Position numbers and translations under genes: made by a program. The notes beneath the pieces were generated by a model, which saw nothing but the letters and a program-made list of their open reading frames with translations, had not been told where the DNA came from and did no database searches. Shown here piece by piece: positions 1 through 10,500 of a stretch of DNA of 64,000 bases (position 1 is the first letter of the stretch; each line of letters opens with the position of its first letter). The stretch is from the NCBI GenBank assembly GCA_030549335.1, contig CM060194.1:68174077-68238076 (forward strand), given 5' to 3'. Source of the stretch: Pontederia crassipes. Taxonomy: Eukaryota; Streptophyta; Magnoliopsida; Commelinales; Pontederiaceae.

Positions 1-140
1 ATTTTGGACTTATTTGAAGTGTTCATCCATTTGATCTTGAGCTAGCGAGATGAGAGTTTGCTTGTTTCTAGTCTCTCTGTCATCTTGTTAACTTCTGGCC
101 AGAAAGCTAATTAAATTCATAATTTTTCTACATCATGCAG

Positions 141-839
141 GGACCAAAATCAGACAGGTGGCACTACAGGTAAAATGGCGAACTTCAGCAGCTGTAAAGT
201 AGTACACTCTTTATCAACATTGACTTCTATTAAAAGTTTATGTTAGAGTAGCTCATTGTGAAGCCTCAGCTCCTGATCACATATGACTAATCTATAGGTT
301 CAGATGAATCACGTTTTTATTAATTTTCTTCCTATGTAAAGACAAATTACCATCAGTGATTTGCATATTAGAGAATAAGAGCAAAACATTTTATATTTCT
401 GTGAAGCAATAAAGTCATTTAAACATGGTGTCCACGAGTTCATTATGAGCTGCTGCATTCCTTATTACTGCCTCTCATTGTAACTTAATGCTACTTGGTG
501 GCAGGCACGGCCAACAACACTGGTTTGGATTTCTTGATGAACATGTTAGGTGGACTGGGTACTGGTGGACCTGGAAATCCTAATCCTTCAAATGGTGAAC
601 ATTTGATTCAGCTGACGCACAAACTAATCCTTCAAATGATGAACATTTGATTCAGCTGACGCACAAACTAAACTGTTTATTTCTTTGCAGTGCCTCCGGA
701 AGAGCTTTATGCAACTCAACTGTCTCAGCTGCAGGAAATGGGCTTTTTTGATACCCAGGAGAACATAAGAGCTCTAACTGCCACTGCTGGAAATGTTCAT
801 GCTGCTGTTGATCGGCTCCTGGGAAATCTTGGCCGGTAG
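141..839 (+). CDS. DSK2: DSK2/ubiquilin-type ubiquitin receptor, 3' end (partial gene)
   Basis: Last three exons of a gene that begins before the window. Inferred exons are 141-169, 505-594 and 691-839 (stop TAG 837-839); each is bounded by AG/GT and all join in one frame. The final exon encodes a UBA domain: [20 protein letters not shown], then NIRAL and a C-terminal GNLGR. This tail is typical of plant DSK2/ubiquilin proteins, in which an N-terminal ubiquitin-like domain binds the proteasome and the C-terminal UBA binds ubiquitin chains, so that the protein shuttles ubiquitylated cargo. The exon before it is Gly/Asn-rich linker ([10 protein letters not shown]). The UBL and STI1 parts would lie upstream and are not seen. 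Confidence is high for the UBA exon and lower for the 29-nt exon at 141-169. Confidence 0.85.
581..668 (+). repeat. Tandem duplication of a 44-bp exon/intron junction
   Basis: Positions 581-624 and 625-668 are near-identical 44-bp copies beginning TAATCCTTCAAATG. The first copy contains the 5' splice site used by the DSK2 exon (AATG|GTGAAC at 591-600). In the second copy the donor GT has become AT (AATGATGAAC), so only the first copy can act as a canonical donor. Confidence 0.9.
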
Positions 840-3100
840 CTTTATTGTTGGAGCCTCTGGTATATGACATTTTATAAGATCATCCAGTTTCTGTTACATC
901 TGGTGGCTTGCAAATCAGGTCAGGTTTAAAACCTCGGCATAAAATAAGTCCACATTGGTCTAGAGTCTGTGAGACACTTGAAATTTAAGCCTTGGTCGAT
1001 GTCTTTCCATTGAGATGTTGTATTAAGGTCATGACTAGTGTACATACACATGTTAAAGGGGGTTTCATGAGATGTGTATAATCACAATATTCCGTTATGA
1101 TGGGTGGTGCATTACAGTTTTCCTTCTGCTTGTTTCCATTGGCATTATCTTCATATTACCCAATATTCACAATAACTTTGTAATATGAGTTCTCACTGTT
1201 CCATTTCCTTTTAAATCCGGCTGTTTGATGTGGCAATGGTTTGCGATTACTATTGTGTGTTTTGGTACATCAAGAGAACAGACGACGTTGCATCATTATA
1301 TTTACGTGATTACAAGTGCTAAGGTGGCGGGCTTTAAAAAGATGTATATATTTTTTGGGGATATGAGTGAGCTTTGAGTTTAGTTTCATTTTTGTTTGTT
1401 GGTCAGGAACTTGAGTATCTAAATCCGACAAGCCCAAATCAGTTATGAGTAATAATTTATTATATAAGAACTCTTACACGGTAGCTGTAATGGTTTATGT
1501 TCTAACTTCTTCTTAGATGTATTATCTCTCACATAATTAAATTTCATATAAATGAGTCATCACTTCTTTTGCATTATCAAAAAGTTTGTGAATAAAACAT
1601 ATTGTATTAGATATGTTGGTGCACACTTTTCTGTACATGATGCCCACAATTATTAATAGTTCTACATAGATAGAAAACCAATAAAATTCACTTTTCTAAT
1701 TTTAAAAACATTCCCATCTAATACTCGTATTTGAATATACACTATATGTAACATATTGTTACAAAAGGTGCAGCGTGTGTGTGGATATAGATAGTGTGTG
1801 TATAGGATTCAGCGTTTATATGAAGCCATCAGTGTGCGATCTATGACTATAAATCAAATTATTATTATTATAGGTAAAAAAAAAACATTTGATGCACATT
1901 GTAAAACTTACTATATTTTACTCAATTTCTGTATTGTGATCGAATAGATACTTTCCTTTTCGTTTATATTTTTCGCTCAAATTTCTTGCAAATTGACCTT
2001 TGGAGGCCAACCAAATCCACCCATGGAAACACCTATCGATGCAGCACGCTTCTCTATGTAGCTCGACCTCTTCCTCTATATTTACGTTATCTTATTCATT
2101 CGTGTTTTGTTTTCCACGATCATGTCAATAAATATCGTTCGTTCGTATGCTCCACAACGTCGACGCAACTTGATCGTAACCAATTACTACCAAAATCCAA
2201 AACTTATCAACAAATCACGAGTTGGATAAAATAATTTACGAAAGCCACAACTTTCAACCGAGATGAATAAAATAAATAAAAGAATTGGATTGATATGAAG
2301 AGTACGAGCATGACTCAACGCCTCGTCGTATTATCATCATCTCTTTATGAATTTTATTTTAATCTTAATTATCCTTTCTATACTTTGTTGGCCTTATAAT
2401 ATTTTTTCAATTCATATTTTATTGTCGCCACCTTCCTTATCTAGACGCGATTGATATATCCTCCTACTTCCTCTGAATGATCAAATATCTATGAAATCAT
2501 GTCCACGTTTATAAATTGATACATGTAGACTCCGTCCATACAATCAAAATATAACTGACAAAGTAACGATATCATGAGAGAAAAAAGACCTGTTTTTGGT
2601 TTTGAACCCAATACTTGGGTTCAAATGCGATACACCATTTATTTCTCATATGAAATTAAAATAGCCATACTCATAATCATGAATACAAAAAACCCAAAGT
2701 CTTCTTTATATGAAAACTTTCACGCGCAAAAATAAATAAATAGAAGAGCTAAATTGTATATGTCATAATCATAAATACAATAAATAAATTTAATAGTTTA
2801 CACTATCTCAACTTGGTTAATTTTAATTGGTTACACCTGTTTTTTTTTTTCCGAAGCTCTACACATTATAGATTATTATAAAAGACGTCAACGGAATTAA
2901 TGAACAATAAAAAAATTTAATGAAATTAGCAAATTAAAACGAGAAACGGGACTTGGGCCCGTAAGTCAAATAGTGGGAGACAAGATAATATGGTTAAATC
3001 AGATTTAATTATCATAAATGTTTAAATAATTAGAAATGCTTATCTTCATTATATTCTTAATAAATCCTGGATTTATTAGAATTTAAATCGCATATTGGGG
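840..3100. other. Intergenic, AT-rich; DSK2 3' UTR then no recognised gene
   Basis: The first few hundred bases after the TAG are presumably the DSK2 3' UTR. The rest is AT-rich with short ATT/TA runs (for example near 1860-1875). I see no coding exon, RNA gene or clear transposon end here. Confidence 0.5.
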
Positions 3101-3102
3101 TT

Positions 3103-3118
3103 CCCATGGGCCCATGGG
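3103..3118. promoter_or_regulatory. 16-bp perfect palindrome with TGGGCC sites in the catalase upstream region
   Basis: CCCATGGGCCCATGGG is a perfect palindrome about 320 bp upstream of the catalase ATG and is followed directly by CCTATAATA. It contains TGGGCC/GGCCCA cores resembling the plant site II (TCP-factor) motif. An AT-rich stretch near 3180-3205 (TTATATTATATATAATAAAA) could hold the TATA box. Regulatory function is inferred only. Confidence 0.4.
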
Positions 3119-3437
3119 CCTATAATACTGCATCCAAAAGTTGTCATCATCCTTCCATATTTTTTTTTTGTTTTTCTAATTATATTATATATAATAAAAA
3201 TAAAAATGCTTTGCAAGTTGCTTGCGTCCTTTTAAAGCGGCGTCGTCTCTGGTAGTAGGAGAAGAAGGTGGTGCAAGTAAGCGGAAGAGACATTAAAAAA
3301 AATAATAATCAAAGAGGTCGTGGTTCCAGCTTTAATTTCCCCCATCTTCCGTTCTTATCCGCAGTCGAAGCATACAGAAGGCCGAGAAGAATAGAAGAAA
3401 TTTTGAGAAAGGAGCGATCTTTAACTCTTGATCGGCC

Positions 3438-6400
3438 ATGGACCCTTACAAGGTCCGATCTTTTAGCCTTTTCTTCCTCTGCCGAAGTCTGTTTTTGGGT
3501 TCCTTTTTTTCGCATTTGATGTTTTGGGCATTTTTCTTTCGTGGACTGTTCTGATTTCCTTCGATCCTGCGAAGACTTCGGCGTGTCAAGCGTCTTTTCG
3601 CCGCTTCGATTCATCCGCCTTCGGTGGGAAGTTGCGATCTTGTTTGTCTCGATAGATCTTCTCCTTGCGATTTCGTCTTGAGAACATAAATGATTTGGGG
3701 AAGATATTATTTTTAATCTTAGATCGCGCGCTTTTGGACGGGTGCAAAATGTTTTGTTTGTGGCTTTAGTTGTTCGACTAATGTCTTCGTGTCTGTTTCT
3801 GGCTTCCTTATGAAATCCTTTGTCTCTTTTAATCCATTTTTTGAACTTTTGGCTAAGATTCTTCTTGATTTGCATGGAAAGATTACATTTTTTTTATTGT
3901 GTCATACGAATGGATTACTGCAAAAAAAGTTGTTTTGTTTTGTCGATTTTTTAGTTTTATTTTTATTACTGCCCTGAGTCATTTAAGTTGACTCTAAAGA
4001 TGAACACGTTTTTTATCTGCCACAGCACCGACCCTCAAGCAACTTTAACTCTCACTTCTGGACCACCAACTCCGGTGCGCCAGTATGGAACAACAATTCC
4101 TCCCTCACTGTTGGAACCCGAGGTAGCGTAGCAGAAAAGTTTATTATTTTTTTCATTTTATTGTACAGTTGCAATGCGTGATCAATGCTTGATCCGATTC
4201 ACCTTTTAATTGGATGCTATACTGAATATGCGATTTTGATATTCAAGACCACTACTGGAATATGAATCCATGTGTTCTGTCTCTTTACAATTGAAAACAG
4301 GACCTATTCTCCTGGAGGATTATCATCTTGTAGAGAAACTTGCTCAATTTGATAGAGAACGCATTCCAGAACGTGTTGTCCATGCCAGGGGAGCTAGTGC
4401 CAAGGGCTTCTTTGAGGTCACCCATGATGTCTCTCACCTCACTTGTGCTGATTTCCTCCGCGCACCAGGAGTTCAGACACCGGTCATTGTCCGCTTTTCA
4501 ACTGTTGTTCATGAGCGTGGGAGTCCTGAAACCTTGAGGGACCCACGAGGTTTTGCCGTGAAGTTCTATACCAGAGAGGTAAAACCAAGGCAATCAACTT
4601 CATTGTTCTTTTAAGCACTCAAGAGTCATGGCTTTTTTATTGGATCCAAAGATCTGTAGAAGTTCATTTAGGTTAGAAACATGGGGTTCTGACTTTTGAA
4701 GCCTCTTGCAGTTTCTTTTTCACAAACTTAACGACAGCTTTCTATCACAACTTGTGTCTTTATTAGCTGATATTGAAGTTTCTGACAGCTTTCTATCACA
4801 ACTTGTGTGATTCAGGGTAATTTTGATCTTGTCGGGAACAACTTCCCTGTGTTCTTCATTCGTGATGGGATGAAGTTTCCTGACATGGTTCATGCTTTCA
4901 AGCCAAACCCAAAGTCTCACATTCAAGAAGATTGGAGGGTTCTGGACTTCTTTTCTCACCATCCTGAGAGCTTGCACATGTTCACTTTTCTCTTTGATGA
5001 TATTGGTGTGCCATTGAACTACAGGCACATGGATGGTTCTGGTGTCCATACTTTCACACTTGTCAACAGGGAAGGAAAATCTACATATGTTAAGTTTCAC
5101 TGGAGGCCAACATGTGGGGTTAAGAATCTATTAGAAGAGGAGGCGGTAATTGTGGGAGGCAACAACCACAGTCATGCAACCAAGGATCTCTATGATTCAA
5201 TTGCTGCTGGAAATTATCCAGAGTGGAAACTCTTCATTCAGACCATGGATCCTAGAGACGAGGACAAGTTTGATTTTGACCCACTTGATGTGACCAAGAC
5301 ATGGCCAGAAGACATCTTTCCGCTTCAGCCAGTTGGCCGCATGGTCCTGAACAAGAACATAGATAACTTCTTTGCAGAAAATGAGCAGCTTGCATTCTGT
5401 CCAGCAATTGTTGTGCCTGGAGTCTACTACTCTGATGATAAGCTGCTTCAAACCAGAATTTTCTCTTATGCCGATACGCAGAGGCATCGCTTGGGTCCAA
5501 ACTACTTGATGCTTCCAGTAAATGCTCCCAAGTCTGGTTATCACAACAACCATCATGACGGATTTATGAACTTCATGCACAGGGACGAGGAGGTCGAATT
5601 ACTTCTATCCTTTGTACTTGAAATGTGGTTTCCAGAAGTCATGTAATCTCAAGGAATGCGTTTCATTATTGCTTCCAGGTGAACTACTTCCCTTCCAGGT
5701 TTGATCCTGTTCGCCATGCTGAAAGATTCCCGATCCCAACTCCTGTCCTTCACGGAACACGGGAGAAGGTGAGTGTTTCTTTGAACAAATTTCTAGCTTA
5801 TTCTTCTATAATGATGTTGTAAATCACTTTTGCTTCATCTATATTTATTCCTTAGTTACCTTTTAAAATAATTTATCACTTAGTTCTCTTAATTGGATTA
5901 GCCAGGCAACTTCTTTTTTTAATCATATCAAAGGACTTCTGATCAGTAGTGATGAACTGCTGTCCTTCATATTTTGTTAATTATAGACACATCCTTTATT
6001 GTCATTGCACTTGTCATGGTCTTCTTGGAGATCTAACACTCTTTTATGCGTATGCAGTGCGTGATCGATAAGGAGAACAACTTCAAGCAACCTGGAGAGA
6101 GATACCGCTCTTGGGCTCCGGACAGGTTTTGTGCTTGCTCTTGAGGTTGTCTATTTTGTTTCTAAGCTTTCTTACTTCAACGATCCTATTGATTGTCACA
6201 GACAAGAACGCTTCGTCCGCCGATGGGTTGCCGCGCTGTCCGACCCCAGGGTTACACATGAGATCCGCACCATTTGGATTTCCTACTGGTCTCAGGTCAT
6301 ACTTGTTTCTACCTTCTTGGTGCTTAATATACGATGGAATTTTCCGATGAGGATTGTCTAACTGTGGCTTTCATATGCAGTGCGACAAGTCTCTCGGCCA

Positions 6401-6440
6401 GAAGATTGCAACTGCGCTCAGTGTTAAATCAAGCATGTAA
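3438..6440 (+). CDS. CAT: Catalase, peroxisomal haem enzyme (complete, 8 exons)
   Basis: Catalase converts H2O2 to water and oxygen in peroxisomes. Inferred exons: 3438-3452 (MDPYK), 4026-4122, 4301-4578, 4816-5592, 5679-5768, 6058-6125, 6202-6295 and 6381-6440. All borders are GT-AG, and the total is 492 residues, the canonical length of plant catalases. Catalytic residues fall at the expected positions: His65 in [11 protein letters not shown], Asn138 in DLVGNN, and the haem-ligand Tyr348 in [12 protein letters not shown]. The conserved N-terminus continues HRPSSNF after the first intron. The C-terminus is [14 protein letters not shown], where the usual form is GQKLASRLNV plus a short tail; plant catalases are imported through a degenerate C-terminal signal, so this tail is worth noting. 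Nothing in the reading frame is broken, so the gene looks functional. The introns are small (76-573 nt) and free of transposons. Confidence 0.96.
4733..4808 (+). repeat. 25-bp direct repeat in catalase intron 3
   Basis: GACAGCTTTCTATCACAACT followed by TGTGT occurs at 4733-4757 and again at 4784-4808. The second copy ends only 7 bp before the splice acceptor at 4816. It looks like a small local duplication, and its copies are identical. Confidence 0.85.
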
Positions 6441-7561
6441 GGCCGCAACGGCCGATAAGGGAGTTGAAGCTGTGTCATATACAATTGCAGTCATGGCATG
6501 GAACAATAGGAAAGTGATGTCAATAATATCTACAGAAGGGTGCATCTTTATACATTGTGAAACTTGTATGCTGATGATGAATAAGATGTTTCTCCAAGAT
6601 TACATGGCGAACCTTATTTGATCTATGATTATAATTTTTAATCAAGTGGTCAGCAGCATTCATCTGCACTTCAATTATTATATTAGAGAAGATGATAGAA
6701 AAAAGTCAGAACTAATCAACGTGTTAATGAAAAGAAAATTACAATTATTGACAAGAAAAAACAATTATTTGTTTGACCTGACTTAATTATTCTGTGGTGC
6801 TAAGCTAGATAATATTCCTTGTTTAACATTCTTTAAATTTCTTTTTGGAATTCACTGTGGTTTTGTATTCAGGATTATTGGCAATGGTTAAATCGTAATG
6901 ATCAAATTGACGATTTAATCGAAAGTAATTTAGTTTTTATTTTACTTGATTCAGACCAACAACAATAAAGTCTTATCCCACTAGATGGGGTCGACTACAT
7001 AGATCATACGACGTCATTCCGTTTTATTAGTAATCAAATTTTTCGGTATATTATTCACCAAGAGATTTTACTTCATTAGTTCGTCAAGTGTCTGTCTTAG
7101 TCTCTCTTTTTCTTTTTTCTTTATTAGTTCGTCAAGTGTCTGTCTTCTCAGACCATTAAAATAAAATATTTTTTAAATGCAATTTTTCTTTCCAATTTTA
7201 AGTAAAAAAAACATTGGATATTTTTTTATAATAACTAAAATTTAGCATGATAAAATTAGAGATTGTATAGTGTAAAAGTTATGTTAACAAACATTTAATT
7301 TACTAATTTGCAAAAAAATATTCAAAAAAAATTTTTTTTTTTGCTACGGAAACAAAATCTGAATCTCGATTTGTTAGAAAAGAGAAATGCGTGTACGAAA
7401 CAAGTAGAAAATATTTGACTCATCAAGATTTACACATTTATATAAATCTCTTTTTAAGAATAAGTCATACGATAAGACCAAATTTTATCGTCTCTGTCCG
7501 TGTAAAAGTAGTTGCTACGCGCCCCAAGTGCTTGCAGAAAAGTCCCATCTTGCGGCTAGAA
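6441..7561. other. Catalase 3' UTR and AT-rich spacer
   Basis: Sequence between the catalase stop and the DUF1990 start. It holds the catalase 3' UTR, a SINE-like fragment (see 6957-7020) and T/A homopolymer runs (7321-7344). A tandem copy of TTAGTTCGTCAAGTGTCTGTCT lies near 7076-7145. I see no other gene. Confidence 0.5.
6957..7020 (-). repeat. Truncated copy of the RTE-related SINE family, minus strand
   Basis: Read on the minus strand, this matches the 3' part of the complete copies at 53050-53234 and 56982-57123: GTCGTATGATC, then TCGACCCC and TAGTGGGATAAG, then a short ATTGTTGTTGG tail. It is 5'-truncated and diverged. I could not find a clear target duplication. Confidence 0.65.
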
Positions 7562-10500
7562 ATGGTGGTGGGCGGCTTGTTCTTGAGCTGGACTCGACCA
7601 TCCAAAGACCAGCAGAAGGCCTGCACCGCCGTTGCTGGCGGCTTCAACTACGACCCCCAGTTCCTCGGTCTCTCCAGAAATGGCGGCGTCCCGGACGAGG
7701 AGAACCCGCGGTGCGTCCTCGCCGACCACGGATTCTTCGTCAACCGTTCCCGCGTCCTCCTCGGTTCCGGCGCTGACACCTTCCGCCGCGCCAAGTCCGC
7801 GCTCCTCTCCTGGAGGTGCGTGCGCCATTCTTCTCCTTTTCTCTTGTCGCTTCGAACTGTGAGCAGCTTCGGATTCTTGGCTCTTGGTGACAGGCATTTC
7901 GGGCTGGACTGGGCATTTGTGGACGAGAGCACGCCGGTGGAGGAGGGCGTAAAGTTCTGCGCCTGCGTTAAGGAGTTTGTTCCTTGGGTCATGATGCCGC
8001 TCCAGGTCGCCTATGTTGCGTCCAATGGTATGCTTGAGGGACGCAGTGAGGCGGCCAGTGGGGGTGGGGCTACCGAAGTGGCGTCTCGGCCTAGGGGAAA
8101 GGCGTCTTTCCGTTTTGGCAGCGGCACGCTCCGAGGACACCTCCTGGTTCTGCTCTCATTCTTCTGCATTTTTTTCTTTTGCAAGAACTTGCCAACCAGT
8201 TCATTGTTTCTCTGATTGATAAAATCAGCATTGCAGTTGCCTTCTGACTAGGATTTAAGGTGAATTTTAGACAGTGAATAGTCTATGGAAGAATCTGATT
8301 CAACTTGTTACATAGTTCACATTTAGACAATTGAGGTGGGTAACTTGGGAGCACTTGATAAAAAAAAAATGGGAGAAAATTGATTGGATGTGAAACAACA
8401 ATGTTTGGAGATTTGAGGATGGAGACATTGGTTAGAAAGTTACTGCTCCTATGTATCGTATGTTCTAGTCTTCTTCTACTCGTTGGTCAAGGAGACAGGC
8501 TACTGGTATCTTTGATTGTTGTTGGTCTTTTTAAACTGCCAGCTTTGAAAGTTAAGAGCGTATTCTTCGTCCGATTAGTTAATTTCTTTTGGATTAGTAA
8601 TCAAATCAGAACCATAAGGCATCCAGATTTCCCTTTCAGAAAAAAAAAATCTAGATTTTTATCTATGATAACCCCAATAGTAAGTTTAAGCTTTTTTTCC
8701 TCCTCAAACAAAAAAAAGTTTAAACTTTTTTCCTCCTTAAATCAAGTTCGAGCAAGAACTCTTTTGAAGACGGAGTGTTTGATGTAGGACAAGGAGTCCT
8801 ATATTCCTTATAATTTAGGTATCTCAACGGTCTTATTTTGTTTGGGTTTCCTTTAATTATTTGCTTTACGTTTTCTATTTGCAGTAAAATTGGTTGTATG
8901 ATTTAAATAGACCCTCATTGCTATGACTTGAATATGATTTACATTTTGCCTCAGTGGCTTTAGAAGTTTATTAAACATTGGTGGTGCTTCAAATATTAAC
9001 CTCTTCTTTGGGCTCACCCAAAAAATTATAATTGCTACCAACAATCCTAAAAGGTTAAGCTAAACATTATTTTTTTAACGATCCCTCTCATGTGGATTGC
9101 GGGCAACTTTTGTCTAGGATAATCCAACACGTGGATGCTAAGGCTTTGTTTAATAATTTAGTTTAAGAGGGGTGAGTTAGGGTGGAGTGAGGGTTGGTAA
9201 GGTTGAGTGTGGTGAGTGTTTATATAAACCATGTTTGGATATGAATTAATAGAATGGAGTGGGTTGATTTAATCCATTATTTGTTTGGATACAAAATTTA
9301 ATATATGGATTCAGGAAGGTTAAATTAGGTTAATGTCTTTATTATCCTTAAGAAGATTTTATTTCTTTCTAATTTGAATGAGAAGAGAAGGTAGAATAGG
9401 AATATTTGGTGGTTTTAATTTTAAGTCACGTCTCCTAAAAGGAAAAAGTCATGTGATGGGCTAATGAACACCAACCTAGCTTAGTCAAATTTTTAAAAAT
9501 AGTATCCAAACAATTAGTATTTTTAAACCCATCCCACCCCAATTAAACCTAACCTATCCCTACTTAATCCTTCATCCAAACACACCCCAAGGGAGAAAAT
9601 GTATTTTTTTAATAAGAGTTTCATCAAGGTTTCAAGATCTTTTTTTTTTTTGAGGAGAAAAAGGATGACCAACCATCTGGTTGTCATCCACGTATGTATA
9701 TAACTATGTGAAGTAAATCATGTACAAAATGTGGGCTCCCAACTAGAGAGCAGGAAAATATGGAAAAGTATCCCAACTAGCCAAAACCACACTCCTAGAG
9801 AAGAAAGGAAATGTGGTGTACAATCCACTCAATGTGACATCGCTCCCCACAAAAAATCACTCGGTTAGGCTGGAGCCAGGTAGCCCAAGAACTGGCCAAA
9901 AAAGACGCCAATGGTGCTCTCCACCTATGTCCCTGATGGGCCAAACCTCGAAAAGACTGCCAGTCTCTGTGTGGGGTGGGTGGGGGGGAGATCCCCAAAC
10001 ATCATCCGCTGCCAAATGTCAAGGGCTGTCGGGCACGCAAAAAATAGGTGAGCTGTATCCTCCTCAGCGTTGCCGCACAGAACACAAATGTGTCAGGGTG
10101 AGGCGCCCATCTCGCCCTGTACCTCCCGGTGAGAAGCCTGCCATACCACATGAGCCATGCAAAGATCTTGATTTTCAACGGTATCCTGGAGCGCCATATC
10201 CATCCATCACGTCTGGAGTGGTCGGGGCGGTATGAGGCAATTCGTTGATGAAGAGCCAGGAGGTCAGTGAAGCGCTGCTCCGAGAGGGCTGATCTGAAGA
10301 GAGGCGTCCAAGATCGAGGGCCCCTGTCCTCAGATCAGGACTTCTGCCACTGTCGCATCGGGCTGCGCCGCCAAGGCATACAAGCGGGGGAAAGCCACGA
10401 TGAGTGAGTCTCCATGGAGCCAGCTGTGACGCCAAAAGGAGAAATCCAATCCGGAGTCTAGTGCGGGGGTCATAAGAGGCCGTATTCGCGGAACCAGAGC

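Noticed and set aside
3309-3875. 188-residue minus-strand ORF over the catalase first exon
   Set aside because: Lys/Arg/Ser-rich low-complexity antisense of a pyrimidine-rich leader and intron; the plus strand explains the region.
7556-8140. 194-residue minus-strand ORF opposite DUF1990 exons 1-2
   Set aside because: An antisense shadow of GC-rich coding DNA. It crosses the plus-strand intron and has no family resemblance.
8380-8787. 135-residue ORF in DUF1990 intron 2
   Set aside because: Hydrophobic, low-complexity translation of AT-rich intron DNA with no recognisable domain.
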